From Atherix ibis (taxonomy: Eukaryota; Arthropoda; Insecta; Diptera; Athericidae), in NCBI GenBank assembly GCA_958298945.1, contig OY282606.1, positions 50,729,920 to 50,793,919 on the forward strand: 64,000 nucleotides of DNA, written 5' to 3'. The translations under genes and the position numbers were made by a program. Positions 21,988-31,797 of this stretch are shown here, piece by piece; within the stretch, counting starts at the first letter, position 1; each line of letters starts with the position of its first letter. The notes beneath the pieces were generated by a model. The model had not been told where the DNA came from and did not search any database. It saw only the letters and a program-made list of their open reading frames with translations.

Positions 21988-23314
21988 TACAAGGTCTGTT
22001 CAAAAAGTTATTGAATTTCGATTTTTTGTGGCGTTATGTTGGTACTCACGTCTCTCATTTATGCCGAATTTTGAATTTCCGCGGGTTACGTATATTGGAT
22101 TTTTTGTGGCGTTTTGTTGGTACTTATGTCTCTCACTTATGCCGACAAGTTTGGCCATTTAGAATGTTCAGTTAATTTTTGACAGTTGCTTTGCTTGCAC
22201 GTGTTTTGGATTGTCTTCAAATTTTGCCCATTCCAAAAAATGGATCAAAGAGTCTGTCAAATTTTGTGTGAAAAAGAAAATTAATTGCGCGGATGCATTC
22301 CGAATATTGACTGTGGCATATGGTGAAGCTACCTTGGAACGAAGCAACGTTTATCGGTGGTGAAAAATGTTCACCGTGGGCCGAGAAGATGTAAATGACG
22401 AAAAGCATGCCGTACGCCCGAGCACGTCAACAACAGACGAAAACATTGATTAAGGGAAGAAAATAGTATTGGCCAATCGTCGAATCACCGTTAGAGAAGT
22501 TGCTAAGAACTTAAACATATCAATTGGCTCGTGCAATTCGATTTTTTCCAATGATTTGGTCGTGAGACGGGTCGCCGCGAAATTCGTACCAAAATTGCTC
22601 AATTTCGACCAAAAACAACATCGCATTAACATTGCTAAGGAGCTGTTGGACTCTATCCGCGACGACCCAAATTTGCTCCAGAGAGTCATAACTGGTGATG
22701 AATCATAAGCTTATGGTTATGACGTGGAAACCAAAGCTCAATTATCCCAATGGAGACTGCCGCACTAGCCAAGGCCGAAAAAAGCGCGCCAAGCAAGGTT
22801 TTGCTGACAATTTTCTTGGATTGCAGGGGCATAGTGCATCATGAGTTCTTGCCACAGGGTAGAACGGTCAATAAGGAATATTACATGCAAGTTATGTACA
22901 AGTTGCGCAAAGCAATCCGCCAGAAGCGCCCGGATTTGTGGAAGAACAAAAATTGGCTTTTGCACCATGATAATGCTCCTGCTTACGAATTTTTGGCAAA
23001 AAACAACACACAAATAATGCCACAGCCACTGTATTCCCCAGATCTGGCCCTCTGTGACTTTTTCTTATTCCCGACACTGAAGAGGCCCGTGAAATTTCAA
23101 GGTTACGCTACGATTGAGGAAATAAGGACGGCATCGAAGGAGGAGTAGAACAAAATCAGAAAATATATTTTTTTGAAGTGCTTCGAGGATTGGAAAAAAC
23201 GATGGCACAAGTGTCTGGTGGGGATTACTTTGAAGGGGACAAAATAAATATTGATAAATAAATAATTTTTAAAAAAAACCCACAATTCGCGATACTTTTT
23301 GAACAGACCTCGTA
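21988..23314 (+). mobile_element. Element A4: family A mariner with normal layout
   Basis: The ends are TACAAGGTCTGTTCAAAAAG and ATACTTTTTGAACAGACC followed by TCGTA. They keep the standard 3' end, including the tail GGGGACAAAATAAATATTGA. Part of the leader is present twice: GATTTTTTGTGGCGTTATG at 22020 and again near 22109. A4 lies inside E2. It is the best guide in the window to the complete family A order: 5' end, leader, gene, 3' end. Confidence 0.9.
22240..23261 (+). pseudogene. Broken mariner transposase of A4
   Basis: The ATG at 22240 opens MDQRVC. Two missing bases then shift the frame. The helix-turn-helix regions (CADAFRILTVAYGEATLERS and ANRRITVREVAKNLNISIGS) are readable. The linker LNFDQKQHRINIAKELLDSI is intact. 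The first catalytic motif, VITGDES, is followed by TAA in place of TGG. The 13-bp frame-shifting deletion seen in A3 is also here. The core reads HHDNAPAYEFLAKNNTQIMP, lacking the same six residues as A3. The third motif, LALCDFFLF, and the C-terminus, FEDWKKRWHKC, follow. It is inactive. Confidence 0.82.
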
Positions 23315-24245
23315 TTTTACAATTTTACTTTGATAATTTTGCTTTCGTTGATTCCGTTCCGCTATTTCCGATGTTAAAGATACACCTTGAAAAAGTCCAA
23401 AATGTCGATAAAATCATGCATATAATGGAAGCGGACCGACATGTTAGCAGTAGTAGCATCGCTAAGGAGCCAAAGATAACCCAGAAAATAGTTTTAAACT
23501 GTCTGCATAAAGCTAGATTCAAAATGAAGCTCCATGTTTGGATGCTACACGAATTGACATAAAAAAACATAATGTATCAAATTTTCATCGTTGAAACCTT
23601 GGCCAAACAGAATGAAATCGATCCATTTCTTAAACTGATGGTGACTGGGGATGAGAAATAACATAGATCACATACGACTATATCGTGTGAAAACGATCGT
23701 AGTCAAAGCGCGGTGAAGCAGTTCGAACTGTGGCCAAAGAAGGACTACCATCCAGGAAGGTTTTGCTGTGCATTTGGTTGGACTAGAAAGAAATCATCTA
23801 CTAGACACTAAATTCGGACCTCTACAATCAACATTTTGATTGTTTAAAGCCAGCAATTAATGAGAAGCGGTCGAAATTGGCCAACAGGAGAGGTGTTGTA
23901 TTCCATCAAGACAACGCCAGGACACGCACTTGGGAAGTTTTGATATAACCAAAACCATCAAGACAACGCCAGGACACACACTTGTGTTCCATCAAGAGAA
24001 CGCCAGGAGGTTGCTTGGGAAGTTTTGATACAATCATCTTATAATCCAAACCTGACACCAAACGACTATCATCTTTTTTATCATTGCAAAATGTCCTTAG
24101 TGATAAGAAATTGATATCAAGAGAAGATTGTGAAAATCGCTTATTGAGTTTTTTACCAATAAGGACCAAGGCTTCTATGAGAGAGGAATTATGAAGTTAT
24201 CTTTCAAATGGCAACAAATTATAAAACAAATCAGACCATGTTTAA
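23315..24245 (+). pseudogene. Degenerate family E transposase of E2
   Basis: The readable pieces are VDKIMHIMEADRHVSSSSIA (linker and second helix-turn-helix), IDPFLKLMVTGDEK (first catalytic motif), VFHQDNARTR-like text (second motif, near 23900) and GFYERGIMKLSFKWQQII (C-terminus, near 24170-24220). Stops and shifts separate them. A block CATCAAGACAACGCCAGGAC occurs at 23903 and 23955, with a partial third copy at 23990, so the second motif region has been duplicated in place. Confidence 0.7.
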
Positions 24246-24334
24246 TAAAGTCTTAAAAAATTTTAAAATTTCTTTTTCCCCAAAGCTTAGGTTTAACTTC
24301 GATCTTCTAGATTTAACTTCGATTTCGATCGTAA

Positions 24335-25621
24335 TACAGGCTGGACCATTTAGAAGTTCCATTTTTAAAAGTAAATAAAATAAAAACTAGTGTATGTATT
24401 TTGTTCAAATTTCCGGTTTTATTAAAAAGACTGAACCTTGAAATTTAAGAATAAAACACAACATCATTTAACGGCTGGCCTTACAGTACCCCATTCGCTC
24501 GACCCAATTTTTCAGTACATTTTCGATTGTCCGGGCGTGTATCTCTTCATTGGCAACTTTGATTCCATGTTTCAAGGCCTCAATTGTCTCTGGATGGCTT
24601 GCGTAACATTTATCCTTAAGGGCTCCTCACAGAAAATAATCCATCAGGCTCAAATCACAGCTCCAAGGCGGCCAATTAACATCAGAATTTCGGCTGATTA
24701 TTCGGTTTTCGAAAGCAGTGCCCAAAAGTTGGATTGTTACGTTGGCTGTGTGGCAAGTGGCCAAGTCCTGTTGAAACCAAATGTCGTCCATGCCATTTTC
24801 TTCAACTTTTGGAAACAAAAAATCGTTGAGCATGCCATGATAGCGCTCACCATTAATCGTAACGGCGGCTACTACATCGTTTTCGAAGAAAAACGGGCCA
24901 ATGATGCCTCCCCTCCAAAATCCGCACCAAACCGTGACTCGTTGTGGATGCATCGGCTTTTCCATGATGACGTATGGATTTTCTGAGCCCCAGATGAGAC
25001 AATTTTGTTTGTTGACATACCCACCGAGGTGGAAATGGGTCTCACCCGAAAAGATGATTTTTCGGTAAAAATGCTCATCTTCGGCCAATTGATCTTGAGC
25101 CCATTGGGCAAACCGAAAACGCATCGGATGGTCATGGGGCTTTAACTGTTGGACTAATTGAACTTTGTAAGCTTTCATACCGAGGTGCTTGTGCAAAATT
25201 CTCAACAGAGAAGTGTGAGAAATGTTCAATTCCTGAGAACGGTGACGAGTTGATGTTGATGGATGATCACTGACATTTTCAGCAACCCGCGGCAATATGC
25301 TCGGTCGTACGCACTGTATTAGAGCGGGAACGAGTTGCTTTAGCAACAAACAAACCAGTTTCGCGAACTTGCCCAAAAATTCACGTGATGGTATTCGTTC
25401 TTTACTCATTTTTTTTTTAATTTCTCACAGTTTCGGTTGAAGACTCACCACTTTGGAAGTAAGTTCTCAATATTTCCCATTTTTCTTCAATCGTATGGAT
25501 TACCATTTCGTAAAATTCTAACTTTCAACTAACAATCTGTCAATTCGTGTTGACATTTACCACTCTAGTACTTCAATTAAATAGTAGTTCAAAATGGAAC
25601 CGCTAGATGGACCACCCTATA
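24335..25621 (-). mobile_element. Element D1: rosa-like DD41D Tc1/mariner element
   Basis: The imperfect inverted ends are TACAGGCTGGACCATTTAGA at the left and, on the other strand, TATAGGGTGGTCCATCTAGC at the right. The gene runs on the minus strand. The second and third catalytic aspartates are 41 residues apart, the spacing that defines the rosa group first known from the fruit fly Ceratitis rosa. D1 lies directly between E2 and E1. Confidence 0.9.
24468..25409 (-). pseudogene. DD41D transposase of D1, one late stop and one lost catalytic residue
   Basis: A 260-codon frame from 25409 covers most of the protein. The first 40 or so residues are atypical, suggesting deletions and shifts in the first helix-turn-helix. 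From STSTRHRSQELNISHTSLLR onward it follows the family. The first catalytic motif reads IIFSGETHFHLGG where the family has FSDEAHF; the aspartate is glycine (GAT to GGT). The second motif is WFQQDLATCHTA and the third CDLSLMDYFL. A TGG-to-TGA change stops the frame at 24627. The remainder (ALKDKCYASHPETIEALKHG) stays in frame to a natural stop at 24468. It is nearly intact but almost certainly dead. Confidence 0.88.
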
Positions 25622-26471
25622 CATATAAGCTGTAGTAAAAAGTAATCCATTATTTTGCCAATAGATGGCTTTAGGAGTCTGTATCTCCCGTTGTAAAAGT
25701 GTGATCGGGTTGCACTAGATGGCGTTAGAAAGATAAGATTTTGTACTAAAAAAACTTCTCATACAGTTTTTTCATTACTTAACTCAGTATTTTTTTTAGC
25801 ACGCGTCAAAGATGGACACCAACAAAGAGAAAAAACGCCATATTTTACAGTTTTTCTTCGATAAAGGCGAAACAGCAAGCCAGGCAGCTGTAAATGTGAA
25901 TAGTGTTTATGGTCCTGATACTATAACAGCCAATCACGCGCAATTTTGGTTTCGTTGATTCCGTTCCGGTAATTTTGATGTCAAAGATGCACCACGCTCT
26001 GAAAGGCCAATTGTCGAAAATGTCGATAAAATAATGGAAATTGTCGAGTCCGACCGTCACGTAAGCACTGTTTCGATTGACCAGGAGCTAAACATTACAC
26101 AAAAAACCGTTTGGAACCACTTAAATAAGGCTGGATACAAAAAGAAGCTCGATGTATGTGTGCCACACGAGTTATCGCAAAAAAAACCTCATGGACCGCT
26201 GCTGAATCGCAACAATATCGATCCATTTCTGAAGCAAATGGTTACTGGTGATGAAAAGTGGGTCACTTGCGACAACGTCAAGCGACAACAGTCGTGGTCA
26301 AATCGCGGTCACCCGACGCAAACGGTGGTCAAGCCAGGATTGACAGCCATCAAGGTTTTGCTGTGTGTTTGGTGGGACTGGCAGGGAATCATCTACTATG
26401 AGCTGCTCTCCTACGGCCGAACTCTTAATTCGGACCTATACTATCAACAATTGGACCGTCAGAAAGACTAA
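25622..26471 (+). mobile_element. Element E1: 3'-truncated family E mariner
   Basis: E1 begins at or just beside the right end of D1, with ATAAGCTGTAGTAAAAAGTA. The leader (GCCAATAGATGGCTTTAGGA) and the first two thirds of the gene follow. Recognisable sequence stops near 26471, inside the catalytic domain, so the 3' end and right inverted repeat are missing. The exact left end is uncertain. Confidence 0.75.
25812..26471 (+). pseudogene. Truncated family E transposase of E1
   Basis: The ATG at 25812 opens MDTNKEKKRHILQFFFDKGE. The first helix-turn-helix is complete except for a stop (TGA) at the FWFRRFRSGNFD motif, here FWFR-stop-FRSGNFD. The second domain (VSTVSIDQELNITQKTVWNH) is well kept. 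A block between the linker and SLLNRNNIDPFL is shortened. The first catalytic motif, QMVTGDEKWVTCDN, and LLCVWWDWQGIIYYELL are present. The gene ends after LYYQQLDR, so the second and third aspartates are lost. Confidence 0.82.
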
Positions 26472-27431
26472 CAATCATTTTGATTCTGATTCTGATTTGG
26501 TCCCATTATTTACTAGTTCTTGTACTCCAACTACAAAAAAAAAAAATTTATTTATAAAATCATCGGGTTAAAAAAATTGAGAATAGAGAATAATTGAAAG
26601 AGGACAAAAATAAGTCAAGTAGATGTAAATATTTACAAACAACTGGGGTCCTCTCAAACAAATAGCATCATCGGTAAACATCATTTCGCATATTCGATGG
26701 TAACTCTTTTGCCCAACAGTGCCAATAGTGTTCGACTGAAAATCCTGGCAATATGTTTGCAATTTATGAAATTGTTTTATATTTGAATGAATTTGCAATA
26801 TTTACTCGCGCATAAGTTATCATATTCCAATGGTTCGCTCTATTTATTTATTCATTCATTCATTCTCATATTTATTTATTTATAATATTTTCTATCGTTA
26901 TTCTTCTATTACAGCTCGTAATTTTTTATCATTCGATAGTTTTTGCATTTGGTTTTGTTGAGTGTTTATTTTTCCGATTCGTATATTGTACGTAATTCTA
27001 TCACAGCAATATTTGTTGTATACCATATGTAAACTATTCAAAACTATTGTAGTTTATATTATAGAACCAACAACAGCCTTTTTCCTTCCATTTCAATAGA
27101 GAATTGTATTATTGAAACTATATGTGCAAGAGCTCCTCCTTGTATTTGCTACTTCGTTTAGGGTTTCACCATATTCGCGTAGGGCTCTTATCGATTGTAT
27201 GTTATGTCGATTTAATCGAATTTAAATTTTATGCTTCATATCACGTAATCATATTTTATTTCTCTTTTTGAACCATGATTGTTGAAATAATAAATCGACA
27301 TGAATTTAATTTATTTAGCGGCAATTGAAATGATTTAGAATAATTTTTCTTGCTTGTATAAAATATGAAATATAAAATTCTATATGTCAATAGAAATACA
27401 TGTGCTATTTGGATTTATTTAATAGCAAAAT
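26472..27431. other. AT-rich non-coding stretch
   Basis: No protein and no transposon ends are visible. An ATTC/ATTT simple repeat lies at about 26838-26884. Confidence 0.55.
26838..26884. repeat. ATTC/ATTT microsatellite
   Basis: Tetranucleotide repeats of the TTTA and TTCA type run in tandem (TATTTATTCATTCATTCATT). Confidence 0.8.
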
Positions 27432-27721
27432 AGTTTTTTTTTTATATCTGAAACTGCAATTGTATTGTAACAAGCAGATTTACATAACATTTTAATTAAC
27501 AATCTTTTGCACCCATCGGCGTTTCTCAAACTAATGGAAGTTAGATTCCTCTAGAAAATCTCTAGGCCATTGTCTCTTAAGTCTCCGATGAGTATTTCCG
27601 GGAGGACAGTACAAGATAATTCTCTCGCTAGTGGATTATGATGATAGGATAAACGGGAGTGAAATTTTTGATAGCGGGAAAAGCAAAGGTCCTGAACATA
27701 GGGAACATTTCGATCACGAAG

Positions 27722-28876
27722 TACCACCTTGATCAGAAAGTTCCGATTTTTCCGAGTTCTGTTTATTTTGTTTAGTTAGTACATCTGTTGTTGATATTCC
27801 CTCTAAATCTTAGCGTTATAGCTTTACATTTGCATAAGTTACGTATTCAAGAGTACATCTATCTCTGTGTGTGTTGGCGATTTTTTACAATTTTAGAAAT
27901 GGATTTAAATTTGCAACAACGAACTTGTATTAAATTTTGCGTAAAAAATGGATTTAATGGTGCACGAACGTTGGAAATGTTGGAAAAGTGTTTCGGCAAC
28001 GATTCTCTAACGAAAACGGTCATTTACTAGTGGCACGAGCGGTTCAAAAGTGGTCGTGAATCAATCGAAGATGATAAACGCAGTGGCAGACCATCGACAT
28101 CGAAAACCGACGAAAACATTGATAAAGTAAAAGAAATATTGGTCAATAACCGCAAATTAACCATCAGAGAGATATCGGAGGACTTGAACATTGCCTATGG
28201 ATCCGTCCAAGATATTCTGGTTAATGATTTGGGTTTCCGTCGTATAGCAGCAAAGTTGGTGCCGAAAGACCTCAATTTCATGCAAAAAAGAGACCGTGTT
28301 GACGTCGCAAAAGACATGATTTGCGAGGCTGAATCTGATCCCACATTCATCAAAAGGATTATTACTGGAGACGAGACGTGGGTTTATGAGTACGACACTC
28401 AATCCAGACATCAGGCAAGTGAATGGCGTACACCAAATGAGCCAAGACCAAAAAAACCACGTCGTTTTCAGTCAAAAAAGAAGGCGCCGAAAGAGACCAG
28501 AATTGTGGGCAAAAAGAAAGAGACCAGAATTGTGGATTTTGCACCATGATAACGCACCGTCGCACCGTGCCATCATTATTCGTAATTTTTTGACGAAAAA
28601 TGCAACAAATACCATCCAAAAACCACCGAATTCACCTGATTTGACTACCTGTGGCTTCTTTTTGTTCAATCGAGTTAAAAAACCATTACGGGGAACAGCC
28701 GAGAGGAAGTGTTCGAAAAATTGCAGGAAGCACTGATAGACATACCGAAAACCGAATATAAAAAATGTTTCGAGGATGGCATCAAGTGCTAGCGTAAGTG
28801 TGTTAAAGTCGATGGGGATTACTTTGATGAGGACAGTATAGATTTTATTTGATAAAACTTTTTGATCAAGGTGGTA
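27722..28876 (+). mobile_element. Element F: DD34D mariner-like element inserted in J1
   Basis: About 1.15 kb. The left end TACCACCTTGATCAGAAAGT matches the reverse complement of the right end, TACCACCTTGATCAAAAAGT, at 19 of 20 bases. It is flanked by TA. Family F is seen once in this window. Its protein is related to family A (both start with an IKFCVKN motif), but the ends are different. Confidence 0.92.
27899..28852 (+). pseudogene. Broken mariner transposase of F
   Basis: The ATG at 27899 opens MDLNLQQRTCIKFCVKNGFN. A TAG at 28028 interrupts the first helix-turn-helix just before WHERFKSGRESIEDDKRSGR. An open piece (28139-28549) carries the second domain, KLTIREISEDLNIAYGSVQD, the linker, and the first catalytic motif IITGDETWVYEYD. 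A deletion and a small KKKETRIV repeat follow. The second motif LHHDNAPSHR is present. In the third, SPDLTTCGFFLF has glycine in place of the aspartate (GAC to GGC). The C-terminus ends GDYFDEDSIDFI at 28852. Confidence 0.85.
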
Positions 28877-30398
28877 TTACGTTGTTACGAACATAAAAGG
28901 CATCAATAATTGTACAGAGGATTTTGGATTGTTAGGCCTGGGCGCTATAGGAATTGGAACGTTTCGATCAACCCCAAAGATCAATTCCATATGTCCAAAT
29001 AGGTTTTACAATTGTACTGCAGATTAGAAGCATATACTTTTCATTGTTAGTTTCGAGCGTTTGTCCAGTAGTCTAAAAGGTTAGCGGTGACGTCTAGTGG
29101 CTTCAAGTTTTTTTAGTCTAGTATGTGGGTTCCATGTTAATCTCTTGTCCAGGTAAAGTCCCAAATAACATACACATACTTTATCATATTGTGGAATCAT
29201 GTTTGTACTAAGGTAAAAAGGGGTAGGTTTTCCTTGACAAAGTGTAAAAGTAATGTGAGCACTATTCTGTTCATTTACCCTCGCTCTCCATCTCTTAAAC
29301 CAGAATTGAAGGTTGTGAATATGGGAGTGTAAATGGTTGGATGCTATTTGTATGGGTAGCAAGTATGGCCGTATCGTCTGCATAAGTAGCAATGATAGTA
29401 TTAGGATCAGCTGGGATTGGGATATCATGGGTATAAATATTGTATAAAATAGGACCAAGGATACTACCTTGTGGGACTCCGGCTAGAATAGGATATATTT
29501 CCGAGGATTCTGAGTTAATTGCAACTTGAAAATGTCGTTGGGAGGGATATGAATTTATGATAAGGTAGTATGTTGAAAGACACGATCAAAAGCTTGGGAG
29601 ATATCTAAACATACTCCTGGGCAATACTCTTTCCTTTCAAGAGGGGATGCAATATTATCAACTTTGCGATGGCATTGTTGGATAGTGAAGTATTCATATC
29701 GGAAGCCAAATTGGTGATCAGGAATAATTTTTTCATTAACTAGGATTGGGTAGAGTCGTTTCAATAGGAGTTTTTTAAAGATCGTAGCAAGAATTGGTAA
29801 GAGGCTGATAGATCTATAGGAGGAAAGAGAATTAATGGGTTTATTTGATTTATGATTCATTTCAATGACAGAAAATTTCCAGAGTAAGGAAAAATATGTT
29901 GTGTGCAGGATACTATTAAAAATATATATAATTAAAACTAAAGATTTTCGGAAAATTTGTTTCAGAATAGGAGCTGTTATTAGATTATAACCAGGAGATT
30001 TTTTATTGAGAAGCCGCAGAATAGTAAATTTAATTTTCGAGGGTTTTAAATTTTTTGGAGGAAGACTCACAGGGACTGAAAACATTAGTTCTTCTATAAT
30101 TTTGTTAGTATGCGATTTGTCTTTTATATCATAATATGGATCAAAAGTATTAACCAAATGTTTAGCAAATACTTCGGTTTTTTCTTTGTCTGTTTTTGCC
30201 CAGTTATCGTCATTTTGTTTCAGCAAAATAGTTAAATGCGATTTGTTTTAATATTAACATAGAGGAAATTATTGTAATCGTTGGTGCGAAAATAAAGTAT
30301 TTTGAAATGAATTTTTATATATACACGTAGTTTTTAAGCTTTCTTATTTGACGCTTTTCTTATCATTGCGTCTTAATTTTTGGTTTATTTTTTTAATA

Positions 30399-30930
30399 TA
30401 CGAGGTCTGTTCAAAAAGTATCGCAAATTTTGAATTTCCGCGGGTTACCTATATTCGATGTTCGATTTTTTGTGTCGTTATGTTGGTACTCATGTCTGTT
30501 ACTTATACCGAGATGTTCGGCTATATTAAATGTTCAGTTAATTTTTGGCAGCTGCTTTGCTTGCACGTGTTTTGGCTCATCTTCGATTTTTGCCCATTCC
30601 AAAAAATGGATCAGAGAATCTGTTTCGTGAACAAGAAAAAGTCACACGAGGCCAGATCTGGGGAGTACGGTGGCTGCGGCATTATTGGTGTGTTGTTTTT
30701 GGCCAAAAATTCGCGCACAAGCGACTATGCTTGGGCAGAGGCGTTATCATGGTGCAAAAGCCAATTTTTGTTCTTCCACAAATCCGGGCGTTTCTGGGGG
30801 ATTGCTTCGCGCAACTTGCACATAACTTGGCGGTAATATTCCTTATTGATCGTTCTACCCTATGGCAAGAACTCATGATCCACCACACCTCTGCAATCGA
30901 AGAAAACTGCAAGCAAAACCTTCACATTCG
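30399..30930 (-). mobile_element. Element A5a: inverted-end family A derivative, truncated
   Basis: The left side is the inverted arm: TACGAGGTCTGTTCAAAAAG, leader, and ATGGATCAGAGAATCTGTTT. It is joined at about 30622 to the reverse complement of the transposase core, the same join as in A1, A2, A7 and A8. The core then runs on the minus strand to about 30930 (SNVKVL...), where recognisable sequence ends. The other arm is missing. A5b starts 41 bases later. Confidence 0.85.
30622..30930 (-). pseudogene. Transposase core fragment of A5a
   Basis: Minus-strand text: RMKVLLAVFFDCRG-like start, then EFLP, NKEYY, KNKNWLLHHDNASAQA, a TAG stop at 30727-30725, then LVREFLAKNN and SPDLASCDFFLF. The second and third catalytic aspartates are present; the first lies outside the fragment. 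The in-core TAG occurs at the same place in A6. Confidence 0.75.
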
Positions 30931-30971
30931 ATGAAAAATATTGCGTAAACTCCAGTGAAAAATGTATATTA

Positions 30972-31797
30972 TAAGGTATGTTGAAAAAGTATCGCGAATT
31001 TTGTGTTTTTCCAAAAATTATTTATTTATTCTTGAATATCTATTTTGCACCCGTCAAAGCAATCCCCACCAGATATTATACACTTGTGCCAATGTTTTTT
31101 CCTATCCTCGAAGCACTACAAAAAATCATTTTTGTGATCTTGTTCAGCTCCTCCTTTGATGCCGTCTTTATCACCTCAATCGTAGTGTAGCGTCGTCATT
31201 TCATGGGGCTTTTCAGTTTTGGAAACAAGAAAAAGTCACAGGAGGCCAGATCTGGGGAATACTGTAGCTGCTGCATTATTAGTGTGTTTTTTTTGGCCAA
31301 AAATGGCAAAAATCCAGGCGCTTCTGGCGGATTACTTCGTGCAACTTGCGCATTACTTGCAGGTAATATTCCTTATTGACCGTTCTACCCTGTGGTAAAA
31401 ACTGTAATCAAAACCTTCACATTCGACAGCACTTGGCGCGCTTTTTCCGGTCTTGGCTCATGCGGCAGCTTCCATTGGGATGATTTAGTTTTGGTTTCCA
31501 CGTCATAACCATAAATTCATCACCAATAATAACCCTCTAGAATAAATTTGGGTCATCGCGGATGGATTTCAACAGCTCCTTAGCAATATTAAGGCGATGC
31601 TGTTTTTGGTTGAAAATGGGCAAAAATCGAAGACACGTGCAAGCAAAGCAGTTGCCAAAAATTAACTGAACATTCAAAATGGCCGAACTTGTCGGCATAA
31701 GTGAGAAACATGAGTACCAATATAACGCCACAAAAAATGGTATATGGGTGACCCGTGGAAATTCAAAATTCGCTATACTTTTTGAACAGACCTCGTA
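30972..31797 (-). mobile_element. Element A5b: shortened family A mariner with normal 3' end
   Basis: The 3' end (TAAGGTATGTTGAAAAAGTA) is at the left and the 5' end (TTTTTGAACAGACCTCGTA) at the right. The transposase has lost its N-terminal half at the same leader-to-linker join as A2 and A7 (ATTTTTGCCCATTTTC, minus strand, about 31612). It also lacks the block coding for the second catalytic motif (31295-31315). Confidence 0.85.
31020..31612 (-). pseudogene. Transposase remnant of A5b
   Basis: The minus-strand text begins at the linker (NQKQHRLNIAKELLKSIRDD), continues through a damaged first catalytic region (the expected GDESWVYGYD is partly deleted), then KAARAKCCRM-like shifted text, NKEYYLQVM, and SPDLASCDFFLF-like text. 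The second catalytic block is deleted. The C-terminus follows with TIEVIKTASKEELNKI-like text. There are many frame breaks. Confidence 0.65.

Larger units (their letters stand above)
21840..24330 (+). mobile_element. Element E2: degenerate family E mariner, split by A4
   Basis: E2 is recognised by alignment with E1. The leader around 21865-21985 (GATGGCTGTAG, CATACTAAAAAAA, AACAAAGAGAAAA) matches the E1 leader. A4 interrupts it at a TA. After 23314 the text resumes with TTTTACAATTTTACTTTGAT, matching the next bases of E1. About 75 bp of the first domain are missing. The middle contains repeated blocks. The outer ends are too decayed to fix. Confidence 0.7.
27600..30240 (-). pseudogene. Broken Jockey-type reverse transcriptase of J1
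   Basis: The longest open piece (30226-29555) covers the fingers and palm start: SPGYNLITAPILKQI, SSYRSISLLPILATIFKKLL, PDHQFGFR and CLDISQAFDRV. A frameshift follows near 29550. The next text reads ILAGVPQGSILGPILYNIYT and the catalytic ATYADDTAI (minus strand, 29384-29373). The thumb region is YLGLYLDKRLTWNPHTRLKK, then, after a stop, LLDKRSKLT and IKPIWTYG-like text (about 29060-28930). The C-terminus lies beyond F. The active-site YADD is intact but the frame is broken in several places. Confidence 0.85.
27432..30245 (-). mobile_element. Element J1: Jockey-clade LINE, 5'-truncated, split by F
   Basis: A non-LTR retrotransposon on the minus strand. The 5' side is cut near 30245, just upstream of the reverse transcriptase. 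The 3' side runs through the C-terminal coding region to an A-rich tail near 27432. Element F interrupts it. Coding text on both sides of F belongs to one protein: KSKILCTIIDA before it and VPYVQDLCFSRYQKFHSRL after it. The 3' untranslated part resembles that of J2. Confidence 0.85.
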
